A DNA stretch of 64,000 bases. Source: Bacillus horti. Lineage in GTDB: Bacteria > Bacillota > Bacilli > Caldalkalibacillales > JCM-10596. The stretch covers positions 1 to 64,000 of the forward strand of contig NZ_JAUSTY010000011.1 of NCBI RefSeq assembly GCF_030813115.1, in the 5' to 3' direction. A program made the position numbers and the translations under genes. The notes beneath the pieces were generated by a model. That model saw only the letters and a program-made list of their open reading frames with translations, did no database searches and was not told the DNA's origin. Positions 54,509 to 64,000 of this stretch are shown here, piece by piece; the first letter of the stretch is position 1, and every line of letters starts with the position of its first letter.

Positions 54509-55243
54509 TTATCTAATTACACGTTTAGCGAGTACAGCTGTGTTTTTCCAGTAGCCGCTGAAATTACTAACCTGTACTCCTCCTTTAGGAATGGTGTGAA
54601 GAATTTTCCCGCTACCCATATAGATCGCCACATGGTCGATTTTACCGGAACTACCTGTTTTAAAGAAAATAAGATCTCCTTTTTGGAGATTAGACTGACT
54701 TACTGTCGTTCCAACACCAGCTTGTGCTCTAGACGTACGTGGTAAATTGATTCCTTGCTGCTTGTACAAAAATTGAACGAATGAAGAGCAATCGAAAGTG
54801 CTTGTTTGTCCAGCCTTTGCTCCAAATTGATACTTTGTCCCATTATATCTTTGACCTTGAGAAATGATTTTATCGGCCACAGATGATCTGCTAGCACTTG
54901 AACTGCTAGAGCTACTAGAACTAGAAGAACTACTAGAAGAACTACTAGAACTTCTTGAAACCTCTTTTAAGAACTTTATAGATAAGTAGCCTGTACGACC
55001 ACTATACTTTGCCTTCACCCAATTTGAATTGACAACCTCTAAAACTTCTACTCTTGTCCCCTTTTTTAGTACTCCTAGAACCTTACCACTTGTGTTTGGC
55101 GCGGTACGGAAGTTTAATCCTGTGGTTGTTTCCGCATATCTGACTGATGCAGCTTCTGCTACTGTTTCTTGCAGTCCAGGTACACTTAAGCTAGAAAAGG
55201 CTAGCAAAATACCTGTTGAGACATAGATTAGTAATTTCTTCAT
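54509..55243 (-). CDS. Secreted NlpC/P60 endopeptidase with SH3 domain and poly-Ser linker
   Basis: 244 residues, ATG behind AGGGAGGA. Seen: a signal peptide (MKKLLIYVSTGILLAFSS..AEAAS), one bacterial SH3 domain (about 36-95; GLNFRTAPNTSGKVLGVLKK), a near-pure serine linker of about 20 residues, then the NlpC/P60 domain (about 125-244). The catalytic Cys is in FDCSSFVQFLY, His in DHVAIYMG and a polar residue at the third position (LHTIPKG). It should cut D-Glu to diamino-acid or related bonds in wall peptides. Monocistronic, with its own terminator. Confidence 0.93.
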   Translation of the reverse strand: MKKLLIYVSTGILLAFSSLSVPGLQETVAEAASVRYAETTTGLNFRTAPNTSGKVLGVLKKGTRVEVLEVVNSNWVKAKYSGRTGYLSIKFLKEVSRSSSSSSSSSSSSSSSSSSSASRSSVADKIISQGQRYNGTKYQFGAKAGQTSTFDCSSFVQFLYKQQGINLPRTSRAQAGVGTTVSQSNLQKGDLIFFKTGSSGKIDHVAIYMGSGKILHTIPKGGVQVSNFSGYWKNTAVLAKRVIR

Positions 55244-55638
55244 GTTGTTCCTCCCTAAATGTGTTTTTTAACCGAAGATCAGCTCCGAGCATAGCTCATG
55301 GGAAATTTGATTTCGATTATGTATCCAAGCTAAAAAGACATTCACATCCCATAGCCTAGGATAGTTCACATTTAAACATGGGCAACCATACCGCTTCAAC
55401 GCTCAAAAATTACCAACTTTTTTTAGAGGAAACCATTTCCGATAAATCAACCAGTATATTAAATATACTTACATATATTAGGTTTCGATGATAATAAATC
55501 GATCTAAATTGGGATTTAATTTACAATTGAACAGACATTTACCAGTTTGAATTTCGGCGGCGATGACTAAGTTTTCTAGCTAACAAATTTTAAATAATAG
55601 CCTGAAATTGAACATCACATACTAAAAAAAGACATCTC
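55244..55638. other. Gap of about 400 bases, no gene seen
   Basis: Lies between the NlpC/P60 gene and the lipB terminator. AT-rich. It should hold the promoter of the NlpC/P60 gene, but no clear -35/-10 pair, riboswitch or small open frame with a ribosome site was found. Confidence 0.4.
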
Positions 55639-55662
55639 CTAAACCAAGGAAATGTCTTTATT
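55624..55662 (-). terminator. Terminator of the bkd operon, overlapping the end of lipB
   Basis: AAAGACAT and ATGTCTTT arms (about 55627-55659) form a long stem with one mismatch, followed on the minus strand by TTTTTTTAG. The upstream arm covers the last codons of lipB. Confidence 0.75.
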
Positions 55663-56331
55663 AGTAAGGCTGAAAACGTCTAGAAAATGTTTTGAATAAA
55701 TACGACTAACTTCCAGTATATCCACTTTAGTACCCAATATTTTTTCTAAAGAGGTAACTCCATATTCTCTAATTCCACAAGGGATAATATACTCAAACAT
55801 ATCTAGGTTAGTGCTTACATTTAAGGCAAAGCCATGGCTCGTAATAAAGGATTTCGTCTGTCTGCCACGATTAAATTTAACTCCAATGGCAGCTACTTTC
55901 TCATCCTTGACCCATACACCTGTGTAGCTCTCCTTGCGTCCAGCTTCTATCCCAAAATCAGCAAGTGTTCGGATAATCGATTCCTCTAGATTTCTGAGGT
56001 AAAGGTGAGCATCGTTACCGCTAGACTGTAACAAAATTAACGGGTAACCCACTAGCTGACCTGGTCCATGATACGTTATATCTCCGCCCCTATCAATTTC
56101 TACCAGATCAATTCCTTTCTCAAGACATTGCTCCTTTGTTATGAGCAAATGCTCTAGGTGTGAACCACGTCCTAATGTATAGACATGCTGATGTTCAAGC
56201 AGTAAAAGAGAGGGAAAGCGCTGCTTCTGATCTATCTCTTGTACCCATTTAATCTGAGTATCCCACATAGGCTGATACTTCTGCTGCATATTGAAATGAT
56301 GAATCTCCAGAAGATCATCCTTCCACTCCAT
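55639..56331 (-). CDS. lipB: Lipoyl(octanoyl) transferase
   Basis: About 230 residues; ATG 56331 lies ten bases behind AAGGAG, and a TTG two codons earlier is possible. Seen: LipB motifs RGGDITYHGPGQLVGYPL, the catalytic Lys region (VAAIGVKFNRG), SHGFALNV and the active-site Cys in PCGIREYGV. It moves octanoyl from acyl carrier protein to lipoyl domains. It follows bkdB by about 20 bases and ends the operon, so the enzyme is made together with its likely target, the E2 lipoyl domain. B. subtilis uses LipM/LipL instead, so a LipB here is notable. Confidence 0.92.
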   Translation of the reverse strand: MEWKDDLLEIHHFNMQQKYQPMWDTQIKWVQEIDQKQRFPSLLLLEHQHVYTLGRGSHLEHLLITKEQCLEKGIDLVEIDRGGDITYHGPGQLVGYPLILLQSSGNDAHLYLRNLEESIIRTLADFGIEAGRKESYTGVWVKDEKVAAIGVKFNRGRQTKSFITSHGFALNVSTNLDMFEYIIPCGIREYGVTSLEKILGTKVDILEVSRIYSKHFLDVFSLTNKDISLV

Positions 56332-56349
56332 ATCCAATCAACTCCTTGC

Positions 56350-57681
56350 CTACGATAAGCTCGTTCCTTCACCCATCGCTTCAAGCTTCTGTTTAATGCT
56401 TTGTAAAAATCGTCCGCAAATTAAGCCATCCAAGACCCGATGATCTAATGACATACAAAGATTCATCATATCTCTGATGCCAATCATATTATCCTTCACC
56501 ACAGGTCGCTTAACAATCGCCTCAACACTTAAAATAGCCGCTTGAGGATAATTGATAATAGGCATAGACTGAACTGAACCAAAGGACCCTGTATTGTTTA
56601 CAGTAAATGTCCCACCTTGCATATCCTCTGTACCAAGTTTCCCATTACGAGTTTTCTGAGCTAGCTCATCTATAGAGCGAGCAAGACCTAATATGCTCTT
56701 CTCATCAGCCCGTTTAATGACAGGGACGTATAAAGCGTCCTCGGTAGCTACTGCGATAGATATATTGATATCCTTCTTCTGAATAATTTTATCCCCAGCC
56801 CACTGAGAATTAATCATTGGAAATTCTTTTAAGGCTTCTACAGTAGCTTTAATAAAGAAAGGTAAAAAGGTTAAATTAACCCCTTCTTTTTGCTTAAAGT
56901 CCTGTTTCATCTTGTTACGATATTCGACTAAATTCGTTACATCTACTTCAATCATCGTCCAAGCATGTGGAGCCTCATGCTTACTTTGTAGCATTTTATT
57001 GGCGATAGCCTTTCGAATTCCTGATACAGGAATCTCAACATCACCAGACTGTGAAGCTGGATAGGACTGCTTCTGAGTTGGTGAGGTAAAGGACTTTCCT
57101 GAATTGGAAACCTCAGCTTGCTTTGAAACTGATTGCGTGTCTGATTGTGCTTCTTGCTGAGTAGGCTGATCAGTCGTTGCTGCAGGAATGTTACCTGATT
57201 CAATAATCTGCTGCAGATCCTTCCTCGTGATTCTGCCGCCCTTTCCTGTTCCTTGTACTTGCTTTAGATCAATTCCATGTTCCTGTGATAGCTTAAGAAC
57301 AGCCGGCGAATAGCGCCCCTTCATGCTTTGATCACCTTGTTCAATATGATCTTCACCTTCAGGTTTTCCTGAATGGTCCTGGCTAGAAGTAGACGTATTC
57401 TCCTGATTAGCGTTTGTCGTTGGTTGAGCTTGTGCTTCAGCGCCTTCTTCCTGAATCAAGCAAATAAGTCCCCCAACCTCAACAGTTTCATCCTCGGCTG
57501 CTACAAGCTCAACAATCGTACCTGTATAGGAGGAAGGAACCTCCGCGTTTACTTTATCTGTCATAACCTCACAAAGAGAATCGTACTTATTTACTTTATC
57601 TCCGACCTTTACCAACCATTTGCTGATCGTTCCCTCTGTCACGCTTTCCCCAAGCTGAGGCATGGTCACTTTTGTGGACAT
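56350..57681 (-). CDS. bkdB: Branched-chain alpha-keto acid dehydrogenase E2 (dihydrolipoyl acyltransferase)
   Basis: 443 residues, ATG behind AAAGGAGGG. Seen: an N-terminal lipoyl domain (1-78) with lipoyl-Lys43 (MTDKVNAEVPS), a Gln/Ser-rich linker, an E3-binding domain (about 122-160; RYSPAVLKLSQEHGIDLKQV) and a catalytic domain with DHRVLDG. It transfers branched acyl groups to CoA and forms the core of the complex. It lies between the E1 beta and lipB genes. Confidence 0.95.
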   Translation of the reverse strand: MSTKVTMPQLGESVTEGTISKWLVKVGDKVNKYDSLCEVMTDKVNAEVPSSYTGTIVELVAAEDETVEVGGLICLIQEEGAEAQAQPTTNANQENTSTSSQDHSGKPEGEDHIEQGDQSMKGRYSPAVLKLSQEHGIDLKQVQGTGKGGRITRKDLQQIIESGNIPAATTDQPTQQEAQSDTQSVSKQAEVSNSGKSFTSPTQKQSYPASQSGDVEIPVSGIRKAIANKMLQSKHEAPHAWTMIEVDVTNLVEYRNKMKQDFKQKEGVNLTFLPFFIKATVEALKEFPMINSQWAGDKIIQKKDINISIAVATEDALYVPVIKRADEKSILGLARSIDELAQKTRNGKLGTEDMQGGTFTVNNTGSFGSVQSMPIINYPQAAILSVEAIVKRPVVKDNMIGIRDMMNLCMSLDHRVLDGLICGRFLQSIKQKLEAMGEGTSLS

Positions 57682-57734
57682 GATAACCCTCCTTTTACAT
57701 TTAAATAGAAGTGGTAATAGTTACATCTATAGGC

Positions 57735-58718
57735 TTAGTATTCGGCTAGCTCTCGTATAGCATTAATCACTTTATCAGGGTTAGGCATAAAGAATTTCTC
57801 CATAGTAGGTGCATAAGGCATAGCAGGGATATCTGGTCCAGCTAGACGCTGAATAGGAGCGTCTAGCTCAAATAAAGCATGCTCAGCAATAATTGCTGCC
57901 ACCTCTCCTAATAATCCACCTTCTTTGTTATCTTCATTTAAAAGAAGCACTTTTCCTGTTTTCGTTGCCGCTTGAATAATAGCATCCTGATCAAGAGGAT
58001 ACAAAGTACGCAAATCCAAAATATGAGTACTAATTCCTTCCTTCTCAAGCTTTTCAGCAGCCTGCAAGGCAAAATGAAGTGTTAATCCATATGAAATGAC
58101 TGTAACATCAGTACCTTCTCGCTTCACCTCAGCTTTGCCTATAGGTAAAGTATAATCCTCTTCAGGAACCTCCCCTTTGATAAGGCGGTAACAGCGTTTG
58201 TGTTCAAAAAACAGAACAGGATCCTCAGAACGAATAGCTGCTTTTAGTAGACCCTTTGCATCATATGGAGTAGAAGGAGCTACAATTTTCAATCCAGGTG
58301 TACTATTAAACATAGCTTCAACACTCTGTGAATGGTATAAAGCGCCATGGACTCCTCCACCATATGGAGCACGCACAACTAAAGGACACGTCCAATCATT
58401 ATTAGAACGATAACGAATTTTCGCCGCTTCACTTACGATTTGGTTTACAGCGGGCATAATAAAGTCAGCAAATTGAATTTCTGCTATCGGTCTCTTTCCA
58501 TACATAGCCGCACCAATAGCTACCCCAACAATAGCTGACTCTGCTAGTGGTGCATCAATAACTCGCTCTTCACCGAACTGCTCATACAAGCCCTCAGTAG
58601 CACGAAAGACACCACCACGTTTCCCTACATCCTCACCAACAATAAAAACGTTTGCGTCCTTTTCCATCTCTTCCTTCATCGCCAGCGTGATTGCATTGAT
58701 ATATGAAATAACTGCCAT
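57735..58718 (-). CDS. bkdAB: Branched-chain alpha-keto acid dehydrogenase E1 beta
   Basis: 327 residues, ATG behind GGGGGGAGAG. Seen: the transketolase-like beta-subunit fold: VFIVGEDVGKRGGVFRATEG near the N-terminus, ERVIDAPLAESAIVGVAIGA, RAPYGGGVHG, and the C-terminal half VISYGLTLHFALQAAEKL. It forms the thiamine-diphosphate heterotetramer with the alpha subunit encoded 12 bases upstream. Confidence 0.95.
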   Translation of the reverse strand: MAVISYINAITLAMKEEMEKDANVFIVGEDVGKRGGVFRATEGLYEQFGEERVIDAPLAESAIVGVAIGAAMYGKRPIAEIQFADFIMPAVNQIVSEAAKIRYRSNNDWTCPLVVRAPYGGGVHGALYHSQSVEAMFNSTPGLKIVAPSTPYDAKGLLKAAIRSEDPVLFFEHKRCYRLIKGEVPEEDYTLPIGKAEVKREGTDVTVISYGLTLHFALQAAEKLEKEGISTHILDLRTLYPLDQDAIIQAATKTGKVLLLNEDNKEGGLLGEVAAIIAEHALFELDAPIQRLAGPDIPAMPYAPTMEKFFMPNPDKVINAIRELAEY

Positions 58719-58730
58719 TTGCTCTCCCCC

Positions 58731-59723
58731 CTATTCCGCGTATACATGCTTTAATGCTTCTTCAGGATCTGCATAAGAAGCATTTTCAGCGTATTCTGTT
58801 GCTGCATCAACTTCCTGTTTCAGTTGATTCTCTATCTCAGCTAGCTTATCTTCTGTAAGCACGCCACATTCTTCTAGATATTCCTTAAAGCGAACCAATG
58901 GGTCAAGCCTCTTCGCTTCCTTAACCTCATCCTGGTCCCGATATGTCCGATCATCATCATCACTAGAGTGTGGTGTTAAGCGATAAGTAACAGCTTCGAT
59001 TAATGTAGGACCCTCTCCTCGTCTACCACGATCAACAGCTTCTTTCATCGCTTTATACACATCTAAAGGATCATTTCCATCCACACTAACACCTGGCATA
59101 CCATATCCTATCGCCCGGTCTGCCACACTTTCACAGGCAATTTGCTTTTCAATAGGGACGGAAATAGCATATTTGTTGTTTTCACAGAAAAAGATTACTG
59201 GTAGCTTGTGAACTCCTGCGAAGTTTGCCCCTTCATGAAAATCTCCTTGGTTACTAGAGCCTTCACCAAAGGATGTAAAGCAAACTAAATCTTTACCGTC
59301 CATCTTCCCTGCTAGAGCTGCTCCGACAGCGTGTGGTACCTGTGTAGTTACAGGAGAAGATCCAGTAAGAATCCTTAGTTTTTTGGAGCCAAAGTGTCCA
59401 GGCATTTGACGCCCTCCACTATTAGGGTCTTCTTTTTTAGCGAAGCCAGATAGCATCAGATCACGGGCAGTCATGCCAAACGCTAAAACAACCCCCATAT
59501 CACGATAATAAGGCGCAGCAAAATCCTTCTCCCGATCTAGAGCCAATGCTGCTCCTACCTGAGCAGCTTCCTGACCTTGACAAGAAATAACAAAAGGAAT
59601 TTTCCCCGCTCTATTTAGCAGCCACATTCTTTCATCAATTTTCCTAGCTAGAAGCATTAAACGATACATTTCTAACACATCTTCACTACTTAAGCCAAGA
59701 CTTTCATGACGGTTTTCAGACAT
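58731..59723 (-). CDS. bkdAA: Branched-chain alpha-keto acid dehydrogenase E1 alpha
   Basis: 330 residues from ATG 59723 behind GAGGAGG; an upstream in-frame ATG has no site. Seen: the ThDP-binding stretch from GEGSSNQGDFHEGANFAG to the closing NN (CENNKYAIS), PHAVGAALAG, and the phosphorylation-loop region (YRLTPHSSDDDDRTYR) conserved in this family. It decarboxylates the keto acids of Leu, Ile and Val. Confidence 0.95.
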   Translation of the reverse strand: MSENRHESLGLSSEDVLEMYRLMLLARKIDERMWLLNRAGKIPFVISCQGQEAAQVGAALALDREKDFAAPYYRDMGVVLAFGMTARDLMLSGFAKKEDPNSGGRQMPGHFGSKKLRILTGSSPVTTQVPHAVGAALAGKMDGKDLVCFTSFGEGSSNQGDFHEGANFAGVHKLPVIFFCENNKYAISVPIEKQIACESVADRAIGYGMPGVSVDGNDPLDVYKAMKEAVDRGRRGEGPTLIEAVTYRLTPHSSDDDDRTYRDQDEVKEAKRLDPLVRFKEYLEECGVLTEDKLAEIENQLKQEVDAATEYAENASYADPEEALKHVYAE

Positions 59724-59795
59724 ACTAATAGCCTCCTCTACCATTGATCAATATTATAGAAACTAATTATAGCTTTAAATATAAGTATTACTTCG

Positions 59796-61220
59796 TTAAG
59801 AAGATAACTGCCGATCCTCTACAGCTAGAGCTGCTTCACCCATTACCTCTGCAAGGCTAGGGTGGGGATGAATAGTCTCACCAATTTCCCATGGAGTTGC
59901 GTCTAAGACCATCGCTAAACCTGCTTCAGTAATCAGGTCAGTAACATGAGGTCCAATCATATGAACACCAAGTAAATCCTGAGTAGCTTCATCCATAACG
60001 ATTTTCACAAAGCCATCAGTTTCACCGTAAATCAATGCTTTTCCTATGGATTTAAATGAAGCTTTGCCAATCTTAACTTTAAAGCCTCTAGCTTTAGCTT
60101 CCTCTTCTGTTAATCCAACATTAGCAACCTCTGGCCTGCTGTATGTACATTTAGGCACATGCTCATAGTTAATAGGCTCTGGAGAGTGACCAGCAATTCT
60201 TTCTACGGCAACAACCCCTTCATGTGAAGCCACATGGGCAAGCTGTAAGCCACCAATAACATCTCCAATCGCATAGATATGGGATTCCGCTGTTTGTAAG
60301 TGCTCATTCACCTCAACAGCACCTTGGACAACCTTAATATCTGTATTTTCTAGGCCGATATTTTCCACATTCGCCTGTCTACCTACACATACAAGCATTT
60401 TTTCTGCCTTAAATTCCTCTTCATTGCTGTCACGCTCAACCTTAATGGTTACACTCTGTGTATCCTTCTGTAAGCTGTCACCTAAAACCTTAGCCCCAGT
60501 TACAATCTTAACCTTCTTTTTCTTCATTAAACGCTCCATCTCTCTGCTTATCTCTCTATCCTCTTGTGGGAGAATACGATCGGCATACTCAATAATGGTA
60601 ACCTCTACGCCAAAATCACTCAAGAGTGAAGCCCACTCAATTCCAATGACTCCACCACCGATAATCATTATTGATTGGGGTAAAGCATTAAGCTCAAGAG
60701 CCTCGTCACTGGTAAGCACACGATCCCCATCAATTTCTAATCCAGGTAACGTTCTTGGTCTTGAACCAGTGGCTACAATGACATTCTTAGGAATTAAAAT
60801 TTCATTTTCATCCCCATTACTGAACTCAACAGAAATAGAGCCTGCGGTTGGTGAAAAAATAGAAGGTCCTAATATTCTTCCAAAGCCTTCGATGACATCT
60901 ATTTTTCCTTTTTTCATTAAATATTGTACACCTTTATGGAGCTGATCTACAATTTTCTGTTTTCTAGCTTGTACCTTTGAAAAGTCAAAGCCAACATCCG
61001 TTGCTGTAACACCAAATTCCTCACTATCCTTTAAAGTAGCGTAAACTTCAGCACTTCTTAAGAATGCCTTGGACGGGATACAGCCTTGATGGAGGCAGGT
61101 CCCTCCTAGTTTCCTAGCTTCCACCACTGCTGTTTTTAAGCCAAGCTGTGCAGCTCGTATTGCAGCAACGTAGCCTCCTGTTCCGCCACCGAGAATCACT
61201 AAATCGTATTCTTTAGACAA
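59796..61220 (-). CDS. lpdA: Dihydrolipoyl dehydrogenase (E3)
   Basis: 474 residues; the start was set at TTG 61220, six bases behind AAGGGAGAG, where homology begins. Seen: the FAD site GGGTGGYVAAIRAAQLG, redox-active disulfide GGTCLHQGCIPSK, NAD site IIGGGVIGIEWASLL and the catalytic His-Glu pair (IHPHPSLAEVMGEA). It reoxidises the E2 dihydrolipoyl group with NAD. The gene lies just upstream of bkdAA. Confidence 0.95.
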   Translation of the reverse strand: MSKEYDLVILGGGTGGYVAAIRAAQLGLKTAVVEARKLGGTCLHQGCIPSKAFLRSAEVYATLKDSEEFGVTATDVGFDFSKVQARKQKIVDQLHKGVQYLMKKGKIDVIEGFGRILGPSIFSPTAGSISVEFSNGDENEILIPKNVIVATGSRPRTLPGLEIDGDRVLTSDEALELNALPQSIMIIGGGVIGIEWASLLSDFGVEVTIIEYADRILPQEDREISREMERLMKKKKVKIVTGAKVLGDSLQKDTQSVTIKVERDSNEEEFKAEKMLVCVGRQANVENIGLENTDIKVVQGAVEVNEHLQTAESHIYAIGDVIGGLQLAHVASHEGVVAVERIAGHSPEPINYEHVPKCTYSRPEVANVGLTEEEAKARGFKVKIGKASFKSIGKALIYGETDGFVKIVMDEATQDLLGVHMIGPHVTDLITEAGLAMVLDATPWEIGETIHPHPSLAEVMGEAALAVEDRQLSS

Positions 61221-61345
61221 CGCGCTCTCTCCCTTCTGCTTATATTTCAAGACATATGCTCCAGCATTATGACTACGTACTACTGTTTAGTTATCGCAAA
61301 ATTATGACCTAGTTCTTAAATCTATTGTCTGCTACTACCTAGCTA

Positions 61346-62428
61346 CTACCTAGCCACAACCTGATCATACAATTGCTCCTGTTCCTCACCACGCAATACG
61401 CGTAAACCACCTTCAACAAGAGCCTGTAATTCATTTTCACCGGGCATGACAATAACCTGCCCCAGCCATTCAATACGTTCCTTGATCATTTGAATAAAGG
61501 AATCTCCATACGCTAACCCACCAGTTAAAATAATAGCGTCAATTTTGCCCTTTAGTACAACAGAATAGGCTCCAATTTCTTTTGCTACCTGATAAGCCAT
61601 CGCCTCATAGACAAGCTTAGCCTCCTCATTTCCTTCAGCAATCATACTCTCAACATCTCGAGCATCATTCGTACCTAGATAGCCAACTAACCCACCTAAT
61701 CCAACTAGCTTCCTAACCATTTCTTTCGAGTAAAATTGTCCCGAATAGCATAAGGCTACTAGATCGCCTACAGGCACACCACCTGCTCTCTCAGGAGAGA
61801 ACGGACCATCTCCGTTCAAACCGTTATTGACATCAATAACTCGGCCTAGATGGTGAGCTCCTACCGTGATCCCGCCTCCCATATGGCAGACAATCAGCGA
61901 TAAATCTTCGTACTTTTTCCCAAGCTGACGAGCCATCTTACGAGCCACAGCCTTCTGATTTAAGGCATGAAAAATGCTTCGTCTCTCTATTTCAGGTAGA
62001 CCAGACAGTCTTGCCACAGGCTGAAGCTCATCGACCACTACAGGATCTACAATAAAAGCCGGTATATTAAACTGTGAGGCAATTTCATGAGCAATAATAC
62101 CTCCAAGATTAGACGCATGCTCACCATAGCGTCCTCCCTGTAAATCCTCAAGCATACTTTGGTTGACACGATAGGTTCCACCGGGAATAGGCTTTAGCAC
62201 CCCACCGCGCCCAACCACAGCACTTAACCTTTGCAGGTTAATTCCTTCATTATGCAGCGTTTCTAGGATTGTTTGCTTTCTAAATTGATATTGCTCAAAA
62301 ACGGTTTTATAGCTTTCTAATTCACTGGTGTCGTGTCTTAAGGTTTCTTCTAAAATCGATCGCTCATTATCGTAAACCCCTATCTTCGTAGACGTTGATC
62401 CTGGATTAATGGCGAGCAAACGATACAT
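61346..62428 (-). CDS. buk: Butyrate kinase
   Basis: 360 residues from ATG 62428; a GTG seven codons upstream is possible. Seen: the acetate/butyrate kinase phosphate loop [41 protein letters not shown] and [15 protein letters not shown]. It makes ATP and butyrate or branched acids from acyl phosphate, working with ptb to gain ATP from the acyl-CoAs produced by the bkd complex. Confidence 0.95.
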   Translation of the reverse strand: MYRLLAINPGSTSTKIGVYDNERSILEETLRHDTSELESYKTVFEQYQFRKQTILETLHNEGINLQRLSAVVGRGGVLKPIPGGTYRVNQSMLEDLQGGRYGEHASNLGGIIAHEIASQFNIPAFIVDPVVVDELQPVARLSGLPEIERRSIFHALNQKAVARKMARQLGKKYEDLSLIVCHMGGGITVGAHHLGRVIDVNNGLNGDGPFSPERAGGVPVGDLVALCYSGQFYSKEMVRKLVGLGGLVGYLGTNDARDVESMIAEGNEEAKLVYEAMAYQVAKEIGAYSVVLKGKIDAIILTGGLAYGDSFIQMIKERIEWLGQVIVMPGENELQALVEGGLRVLRGEEQEQLYDQVVAR

Positions 62429-62523
62429 ATTTTGTTCCACTCTCTGCACTCCTATTCTGTCTTCCTATCTTTATTCTATCTATATTTTTCTATCTATATT
62501 TTTCTATCTATTTTTAATTAAAC

Positions 62524-63615
62524 TTAGCGATCTATAAGACTTTTATTTCTTCTAAGAAAAGTGCTCTTTGTATTCTTTAGTGCTTCAATTCTTTCCTCAG
62601 CCATCCGATCTGCTGCCTTATACGTAGCAATGTGGTCACGGCTTGAAATTTCGAAGACCTTTTCAATGTTCTGATAGATCCCTTCCACCTTTTTCAACGC
62701 TCTATCTCGATTGTAGCCTAACAGCTCATCAGCTACATTAATTAAACCACCAGCGTTGATGACATAGTCAGGTGCATAATAGAAGCCCATTTCATGAATC
62801 ATATCTCCATGACGTTCTTCCTTCAATACATTATTAGCTGCACCAGCAATGACTCTACATTTGAATTGTGGAATTGTAGTATCATTGATGACGGCTCCTA
62901 GTGCATTTGGAGAAAAGATATCGCAATCGACAGAATAAATGTCGTTGATATCTACTGCCTTCGCATTAAAGCTCTCCACCGCTCTTTGTACAGACTCTTT
63001 ATTAATGTCTGTAACTATAAGCTTCGCTCCCTCTTCATGTAGATATTTACACAGGTTATAAGAGACATTACCTACACCTTGCACAGCAATTGTTTTTCCT
63101 TCTAAGGAGTCATCACCAAAGGCCTGCTTTGCTGTAGCTTTCATTCCAACATATACTCCATAAGCCGTTACAGGAGAAGGATTTCCACTACTTCCGAAAG
63201 CAGGCGAAATTCCTGTTACGTAATCTGTTTCCTCATGGATTAAATCCATATCATCCACTGTTGTCCCTACATCCTCTGCCGTGATGTAGCGTCCATTTAA
63301 ACCTTGAATATAACGTCCTAACGAACGGAACATAGCTTCGTTTTTGTCTTTTCTAGGATCCCCAATAATAACCGTTTTTCCTCCGCCTAAATTCAAACCA
63401 GCTGCTGCTGCTTTATAGGTCATCCCTCTAGCTAGTCTTAGCGCATCTTCAATGGCCTCAGACTCACTGTTGTATACCCACATTCTTGAACCTCCGAGTG
63501 CAGGGCCTAATGTTGTATCATGAATAGCAATAATAGCTTTTAATCCAGAAGCTTTGTCCTGACACATTACCAATTGCTCGTAATCATATTTTTCCATGTA
63601 ATCAAAGATTTCCAT
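62524..63615 (-). CDS. bcd: Leucine dehydrogenase
   Basis: 363 residues, ATG behind GGAGGT. Seen: the Glu/Leu dehydrogenase fold with catalytic Lys68 and Lys80 ([16 protein letters not shown]), numbering as in known leucine dehydrogenases, and the NAD-binding [17 protein letters not shown] with Asp at the end of beta-2 (IVTDI). It deaminates Leu, Val and Ile to keto acids for the bkd complex. Confidence 0.96.
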   Translation of the reverse strand: MEIFDYMEKYDYEQLVMCQDKASGLKAIIAIHDTTLGPALGGSRMWVYNSESEAIEDALRLARGMTYKAAAAGLNLGGGKTVIIGDPRKDKNEAMFRSLGRYIQGLNGRYITAEDVGTTVDDMDLIHEETDYVTGISPAFGSSGNPSPVTAYGVYVGMKATAKQAFGDDSLEGKTIAVQGVGNVSYNLCKYLHEEGAKLIVTDINKESVQRAVESFNAKAVDINDIYSVDCDIFSPNALGAVINDTTIPQFKCRVIAGAANNVLKEERHGDMIHEMGFYYAPDYVINAGGLINVADELLGYNRDRALKKVEGIYQNIEKVFEISSRDHIATYKAADRMAEERIEALKNTKSTFLRRNKSLIDR

Positions 63616-63636
63616 ACTTGTATAACCTCCAATTTA

Positions 63637-64000
63637 TTATCTGTTTTCTTGATCAGCATAAAGTGACGCTAAGGCAATGGAATATAGCTTTGCCTCAGCT
63701 GAATCTGCTCTTGATGTAAGAATAATTGGAGCCTTTGCTCCAACAATAATAGCTCCTACCTTTGCTTTAGCAAAGTATATTAATGACTTATAAAGAATGT
63801 TTCCTACCTCAATAGAAGGAACAGCCAGGATATCAGCATAGCCCGCAACCTCTGATACAATCCCTTTATGTGTAGCAGCCTCAAGAGATAAGGCGTTATC
63901 AAGAGCCAAAGGTCCATCCACCACACAGCCTTTCAGCTGGCCTCTTTGATTCATTAAAGCTAAAGCAGCTGCATCAAGAGTGGAAGGCATATTTGGGTTT
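63637..64000 (-). CDS. ptb: Phosphate butyryltransferase, C-terminal part (cut by window end)
   Basis: About 121 codons remain, running off the right edge, so the true start is outside. Seen: the phosphotransacetylase/butyryltransferase C-terminal fold (DGPLALDNALSLEAATHKGI, AGYADILAVPSIEVGNILYK, GAIIVGAKAPIILTSRADS). It converts branched or straight acyl-CoA to acyl phosphate for the kinase encoded downstream. First gene of the operon visible here; a regulator such as bkdR may lie beyond the window. Confidence 0.93.
   Translation of the reverse strand, partial: NPNMPSTLDAAALALMNQRGQLKGCVVDGPLALDNALSLEAATHKGIVSEVAGYADILAVPSIEVGNILYKSLIYFAKAKVGAIIVGAKAPIILTSRADSAEAKLYSIALASLYADQENR

Noticed and set aside
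1-64000. tRNA or rRNA genes
   Set aside because: No cloverleaf with a TTCGA-type arm and CCA end, and no rRNA-like segment, was noticed on either strand.

Overview
The window reads as a chromosomal segment of a low-GC Gram-positive, probably a spore-forming member of the Bacillales (Paenibacillaceae/Brevibacillus-like or a near relative). The genus cannot be fixed from sequence alone. Support comes from AGGAGG-type ribosome sites, a T-box leader on trpS, an SLH-domain protein, a sortase with a cell-wall anchored substrate, and the gene order ptb-bcd-buk-lpd-bkdAA-bkdAB-bkdB followed by methylmalonyl-CoA genes, which resembles the bkd/yqj region of Bacillus subtilis. No rRNA, tRNA or CRISPR array was seen.

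Layout. 0.3-2.1 kb: a two-gene minus-strand unit whose proteins share an LQ-x-x-(L/I)GN-x-A(V/L) motif known from proteins linked to extracellular contractile injection systems (eCIS); one has an HELTH zinc-protease motif. 2.3-9.0 kb: small accessory genes (divergent TetR/SDR pair, GNAT remnant, Hsp20, a TetR protein with two DNA-binding domains and its likely hydrolase target, an internally deleted methyltransferase, a tiny secreted peptide, an OsmC protein). 9.1-14.8 kb: a complete peptide ABC transporter operon. 15.1-16.3 kb: an unknown gene and an XRE regulator/membrane protein pair. 16.4-27.5 kb: a ten-gene operon with a second peptide transporter, a serine hydrolase, an N-acylamino-acid racemase/OSBS-type enolase, a MurR/RpiR regulator, an M19 dipeptidase and a GNAT acyltransferase. 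It is read here as uptake of D-amino-acid-containing peptides and conversion of D- to L-amino acids. 27.8-33.5 kb: a pseudokinase-GAF-LuxR regulator and a large SLH surface protein, separated by a nested inverted-repeat element.

33.8-36.1 kb holds trpS with a T-box and a translationally coupled sulfurtransferase. 36.3-45.6 kb is a surface-protein island: an orphan REC-BTAD response regulator, a class B-type sortase and a 2.1-thousand-residue adhesin with a VPKTG sorting signal, bracketed by an IS30 transposase remnant and a group II intron remnant that sits directly behind a terminator hairpin. 45.8-52.2 kb has a PepT-like peptidase, two unknown genes, and propionyl/methylmalonyl-CoA genes, including a fusion of the B12-binding mutase subunit with methylmalonyl-CoA epimerase. 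52.3-56.3 kb has a Prli42-like miniprotein, MazG-like and MurG-like proteins, an NlpC/P60 wall hydrolase and lipB. 56.3-64 kb is the branched-chain keto-acid dehydrogenase operon, cut by the window end inside ptb. Together the bkd and mutase genes would carry Val/Ile carbon through propionyl-CoA to succinyl-CoA, and LipB could supply the octanoyl group for lipoylation of the E2.

Several genes have strong ribosome sites but no ATG/GTG/TTG at the right distance (AUU or CUG look best). Starts were chosen from ribosome-site spacing, so several differ from the longest open frame.
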